NCBI GenBank assembly: GCA_013180625.2
Contig: SNVD02001362.1
Location: forward strand, 988,501 to 1,052,500
DNA from: Boswellia sacra
Taxonomy: Eukaryota; Streptophyta; Magnoliopsida; Sapindales; Burseraceae
Length of the DNA stretch: 64,000 bases
Direction of reading: 5' to 3'
The translations under genes were made by a program, and so were the position numbers. The notes beneath the pieces were generated by a model. The model ran no database searches and was not told the origin of the DNA. It was given only the letters and a program-made list of their open reading frames with translations. Positions 58,380 to 64,000 of the stretch are shown here, piece after piece. How positions within the stretch are numbered: position 1 is the first letter of the stretch; every line of letters begins with the position of its first letter.

Positions 58380-61300
58380 CGAAAACAGTGCGACAAGAAA
58401 ACTTGGGGAAGTGTTATCTGGGAATTATTTGACGATATTATTTTTAAATAATAATCTTAAAATTTTAAAAAATGAGAAAAATTTGATTTACTTTCTTCAA
58501 TTTTGTATTTAACACCAATTTACAGATATAAAAAAAATTTATCGATTATTTCTTTGGAGACTATAATTTTTTTATATTTTTAGTTATATGAAGAAACTAA
58601 AAAATAATAGTTTTGAGCAATAAATTTAGAAAATGGGGAAAACAGCTAGTTAATGTTTCCTTTTAGATAAGTTATTTTCTGAAAATATTTTTTGAGTTAG
58701 ATTTTTGTAATTGAGAAAGCACAAAATCATTTTGCAGGTAGGAGAAATTATTAAAAACTAGATGATCGCATTTGAGGTCAAAGTCCTTTTGACTAGATAC
58801 ATGCCAATGACGATTAATTTTGGAAAATAAAAGGAAACACCATATGAATTTACGAATTCATCTGCAAAATTTTAATTGAGTTAATTTATAATTTTAGTAA
58901 ATTTAATATTCTTGAAAGTCGATTCCAACCTAGAACTAGAATACTCAAATTTTAGGAGGATCAATTAACCTGACGGAACTATAATTTAATCTAATTTAAC
59001 TATGTAGATGAATTAATTTATAACATTTTTTTTAATAATTGTAATTACCTCTTAAACAACCTCTTTTAATATACGTTTCATATTATTCAGGAACTATTCT
59101 ATTAAATATCAGCCGCAAATTTAAATTTTTATTAAACTTATATATCATTTTGCAAGCTTCATGTTTTTGAGGTCCAATTTAAATATTATAAATGATACAT
59201 GCTTTTATACAAATTTAGTATTTCTATGATAGCAATACTTTGAGTCAAATATAAATTATTACGTTGTTATTTTGATAATATTATATCATAAATCCAATAT
59301 TTTCTAACTTTTGATAAAAGAAAAAACTAGATTAAAGGAAGTGGCAAAGTAACCTACCCGTGGACAATGCATGCTCCGAATATAAACTTGTGTGTCTACC
59401 TATAAGCCAACAACATCTCATTTGTTTCAATAAATTCTGACGCTACCGTTCTCTAGATTGGATCTCACCAAAAATGTTGGCACTTAACATTATTATTTGA
59501 CCACCCTCTTGTTCTGACCTACCTATTTCCTTCAACACTTTGAAAAAAAAAAAAAAACGAATTTATTAAATAGAGATTTTGATACTTTCATTAAATTGAT
59601 AATAAAGTAATAACGTATCCCTCCTAAGACTAAATTAATTTAATGAATGATTTGATTGAAACTAATTGCTATATCCTACACTAATCAAAATCATTGGAGG
59701 TCTCCTCATAAGGAATTCGAAAAGGCTTTTCCAAAGATAAAAGACCTGAAAAAAAGTCTAAAATTTTAGATTGAAACAATGTTATAAAAGATGAACAATA
59801 ATTTTCATGACAATTATATTATAGATTATGTTGGCGTTGGGTTCCAATGAGAAGTAGGGACCGTGTTTAACGTCTCTTTTATGGTAGATTGACTTATAGT
59901 TTATAAGAGAAAGAACTACTTTTTTGCTTTAAGGAGAGTTTTTTTAAGAACAAAATCGTACAGACTTTGACATAAAGCTCGATAATATCTCGTAATGATT
60001 TAAGTCGGTAAAATCTATACATCAACAATTGGTGTTCCCATTGATATTTTTAGAGTTTTAAAAATCGTAACACAACCCCTGTTATAAAAACGTTTTTCAC
60101 AAACATGCATATTTAAAACGTTTTTGGAAACATATATAACGAACAATTATAAATACATCCATATTAATTTTGTGCTAATGAGGTAGCAGGCAAGTGGGGT
60201 TAATTCTTGATCGGTGAGTGAAGGAGAAAGAAAGCAAAATGGTCATGAGTTGGTGGTGTAGATTTGACAATCAATTAAGATGAATTGGAAATAAAAGAAA
60301 AGCTACCAACCCCCACCTTTGAAAGAGCAGCTTAATCTGCCTTTGCTTCCCGTAGATGCCAAAACTTTTGTTTATAGATAGATAAATAAGTCGGCTTTCA
60401 CCAGCAACCGTTGATTGTTACATTCTACTAATCCCTGCTTACTCCTTTGCTTGTTAGTCCTTTTCAGATTAATCAACAAGTTATACAATTAGTATTAGGA
60501 TACCGCTTTTCATTACATTACTATCCCTTCCTAGAATTTTTCAAGGTCTTCTTCACCAACCCCCGAATATGTTTCGTGGCAGTACATATTTGGGATTAAT
60601 TTCATTTTCTTTTTCTTTATGGATTTATATTAGCCCCACCAACCCCCTAATTTGTGTTCAACTAGCAACGTCATTGAATGACAAAGCCTTTTGAATTGAC
60701 ATTCTAAGTATTTATATTTTAGAAGTTAATGGAACTCTATAAGGGAGGCCTTGTATTCTAGCAATTTAGATAATTTAGAATATGACCGAAAAAAAAGGCT
60801 TTATAGTACGAGTTTATGATAAATTTTATGGAACCTTATGCAATTGTTAGTGATTTTTGGATATAGATTGTCATAGAAATATGATGATTATCAAATTGAA
60901 GAAAATTTTTTTTATATTTCTATTAAATTTGACACTAATATATGAATGTAACTGTATTTTAATCAAACGATAACCTACAATATATCGTTCAATCATTACT
61001 TTTTTTATTTAAAAAAAGCCATATCACATAATTTAAAAATATACATGAAATTAAAACAGTTTGTGTAAAATGTATTTTCTTTTGCTAGTTGTATTTTCAA
61101 AAAGTATAAATTTGCTTTTGCTAAAAAGTTATTAATTTTCTTTTGCTAAAAAGTGTTAGCCATGTTCAATCAAATACTATACAACTACGAAAAAAATATT
61201 GTTCTTGTGTCACTATATAAAAATTGCTCTAAAAAAATATATTTTATATCATGGTTAAACAATTATTTTGATTTTAAAATATGACCAAATGTTTATAAAT

Positions 61301-64000
61301 CATTTTTAAACAATAAAATCATTTTTATAGTTTTTTTTAAGCTAAATATATAACATTGCTGTTAACCAAGAAAACAAATATTTTAAATGCATAATCGGTA
61401 TATAGCTTTTCAAATTATCATAATCCTGCATTCACTCAGCCATAACACTACTCAGAGACTTAAAAAAAATTAAAAAAGTCTAAATATAAACTCCAGAAAT
61501 AAATACCATAAATATGCCAAATAGTTTTCATGATAAAAGAAGGTAGAAACCATGTGCTTGAAAACAAATGTAGTAGTGAGATTTGATTATCATGCATGCC
61601 TCAATTCAATATTAAATATTAATTGGGGGAAAAATAAAAATTTTATCAATGCAAAATCTAAAAAAGAGAATAAATTAATCCTAATTTGATAAAATTTTAA
61701 CGAATCATTTATCCCTAATTATTCTGTGGTTGTTGAGTTAAAATTAATAAAATTGCTTTTAAATTAATTAAAAAGTATATATTCAAAATGTTCTCCTCTA
61801 ATGCATAATAGCTTTGCACTTTTCAAAAAGAAAATTTTAATTACTTTAAAAAATGCATACACATACACCCTCTAAACCCCTTCCAATCACTCTAATCATT
61901 ATTGGATCCAAGCCATATGCATATATGGGAACAAAATAAAGTAAGATCTGATTCAGGTCTGCTTAATTCAACATTAATATTTTAAATCTCTAAGCTCATA
62001 TCCCATTTATTTAAATATGAAAGCTGATCTAGATGGAGCATGCACTAAACTTAGTTCTTAGCTTTTTATTCAATTATTATAGAAGAGTTTTGAATCCCAA
62101 ATATAATTTTTTTATTTAACATTCACAGATATTTTCCTAAAAAAATTATTTGCAAAGAGACAAGGCCCTGAAATTGAGCAGGATTTGCCACTTGGGTTGG
62201 GGCTATTGATTTCCCCCACAGCCATCTCTTTGCACATCCTAAAGTCAAAACAAACCCAAGAGCAGCAAACTACGAACTTTTTTTTTTTTTTTTTTTTTTG
62301 TTAATAGAAGTATCCAACAACAACGTTATTGTACATTATCTTAATTTATTTATATATTGAGAAAGATCTTAATTTCTTTTTTCTGTTTTAGACATTTTGG
62401 GCTTTTGTTGATATAAGCAAGCCTATGTAAATGCTTATACAAAAATTTTCAAATTATTTGAAGCAAATATTGAAACAAGTAAATGTGATAAAATCATCAA
62501 CATAAATGATATGAATTTTTGAGAAGGAATCTATGTTACCTTACAAAGATTCGAAAAATGAAGAAAATTTTTCAAGTTGCTTGTATACTTCATTTGATTT
62601 GAAATCAGCCGCAAAGAAAGAATAATAGTAGCCATTGCAAATTGAAAGCAAAGTAAGTCATGGTTTCTCAAAGCTCCAAGCACCTACTTATAGGACTTGT
62701 TGAAGCCCTTTCTGAATTGTTTGGTTGGTTACGGCGGAAACATCTGGCATTTGAATAGTGATGGGATTCATTTGAGATTTTGACACTTTTGATAACGCAA
62801 ACGTGATTAGACTCAAAATATATAGTCAAACGTTGGTCTGACTAGACCAAGTTCACCTACTTCCTCTCTTTTAAGTGCAAGTAATCCCAATCAATTTCGC
62901 ACTTTCCACGGCGTGTATATTAATGGTACATTCCATGCACTACATTCGTTTAAAATGATATTGAAACAAATCTTTTTTGACTTTAACAACTATAATCGTG
63001 TATATTGTGATAATATTATTAATTGGGATAATATAAATAATTATTTTTAATTTTAGTTTAATTTTAAGAAAGGATAATTATAAGTTTTTCTTAAATCATA
63101 TCTTATAAATATTGATCTTAGAGGTGAAAAATGATGATTTTAATACAAGTTCAACGGTATTTAATTTAATTGATTAAAAAATATATAATAATTCTCAACA
63201 AAAATTAAACAAAAACTCAAAGGTACTTATTGATATTATCTTATTATTAATTTAAATCTTCCATCTAATAATGTTTTATGCCAACATAAAAATTGGATTA
63301 GCATGCTAAATTTAATTTAAATAAAATTAGAAAGTTCATTGATATAGCAGTTTAATTCATGATATATACCAAAAAAAGATATGGTATTATTTTCAAGATA
63401 CATATTAATTGTATTTGTAATATTTTAAGTTTAATTTCAACATTCTAAAATGTTTGTAGAGATTAACATTAGCAAAAAGTGAATCCTCTGTGAGGATGAT
63501 TTATTTCATTTAGAGTGTTGTTGCAAGCCCCTCACAACCTCCTTTAAGTCACACCTCAAATAAAATATATTGAAAAATATAACTGATAGACATATCTTAT
63601 TTTATCTCCAAAATACCGCGTTTAATTAGTTTTACGCTCACATTTTTCCCCCATCTTCTTTTTCTTTCACCTCTCTTACCATGAAAGTAAAATTGTCTTC
63701 GTCCACCCTCTCTATTTATTTTTTGTAGACAGAACAATTGAGTTTTGTCGAAATATTGTCGCCCATCTCCAAAAACAATTGGATTGTAGAAAATTGGATT
63801 TGGTTCAAATTCTTATTGCATTGTATTCAAATTTTAGGGTTTCCACTCTCCATCATCATTGTCTTGAAGGACTCGACAAGTATCGTTTGGCAATGTTGCA
63901 AAGATTTTATTTCATAAAGTCAATGGTTTTCAGCAAATTCTAGTATAGTGATGGGGGACTCTTCTTGAAGATTTTAAACATTTCTGTATCTCAGAGTGTT
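58380..64000. other. AT-rich intergenic DNA to the window edge
   Basis: No gene or element with supportable borders. A T run lies at 62279-62299. The last 500 bases have slightly higher complexity, but no frame is recognisable. Confidence 0.4.

Noticed and set aside
58071..58512. GC-rich overlapping frames as a candidate gene
   Set aside because: Frames on both strands are open by composition. The homologous copy 1 segment (9231-9390) does not keep any of them open, so coding is unlikely.

Overview
This is nuclear DNA from a flowering plant, very probably a woody eudicot. It is AT-rich, its genes have GT-AG introns, and most of the sequence is transposable elements. Both host genes in full view encode plant-type cobalamin-independent methionine synthase (METE), 765 codons in 11 coding exons on the minus strand. 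The protein style resembles rosids such as Citrus, but I cannot prove a species. No tRNA, rRNA or CRISPR array was seen.

Layout. METE copy 1 lies at 368-4168 and copy 2 at 45511-49750. They sit in a direct segmental duplication. Homology runs from the window's left edge to at least 9.4 kb in the first block, and from about 45.2 kb to at least 58.2 kb in the second. Each block gained its own insertions afterwards: a Mutator-type MITE (5903-6218) upstream of copy 1, and a Harbinger-type element (54425-55508) and a hAT-type element (56621-57562) upstream of copy 2. Exons 5-11 and their introns are nearly identical between copies, while exons 1-4 and both flanks are more diverged. That pattern suggests gene conversion.

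Between the METE blocks is a transposon nest. A Ty3/Gypsy retrotransposon of the Tat type (12556-26546, target duplication GAAGG, two 1.23-kb LTRs) carries decayed gag-pol on the plus strand. It also carries a spliced-looking extra gene on the minus strand between pol and the 3' LTR. The retrotransposon appears to sit in an intron of an unrecognised host gene whose phase-compatible exons flank it (27363-27529 and 12201-12382). Next come a 2-kb non-autonomous LTR element (27530-29555) and an older LTR-like region (about 30.8-43.4 kb). That region has been invaded twice: by a 5-kb CACTA transposon carrying a piece of an NBS-LRR resistance gene (32605-37587, target duplication ATC), and by a 3.7-kb solo LTR (38525-42226, target duplication ATAGA). 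A hAT-type MITE (44017-44535, 8-bp duplication GTCGTAAG) lies just before the second METE block.

Function. The METE copies supply the last step of methionine synthesis and methyl-group recycling for S-adenosylmethionine. Copy 1 has a 38-bp duplication over an exon-intron junction, several changes in the N-terminal domain, and a perfect G-box near the inferred transcription start that copy 2 lacks. From about 58.3 kb to the right edge I see only AT-rich sequence without a supportable gene.
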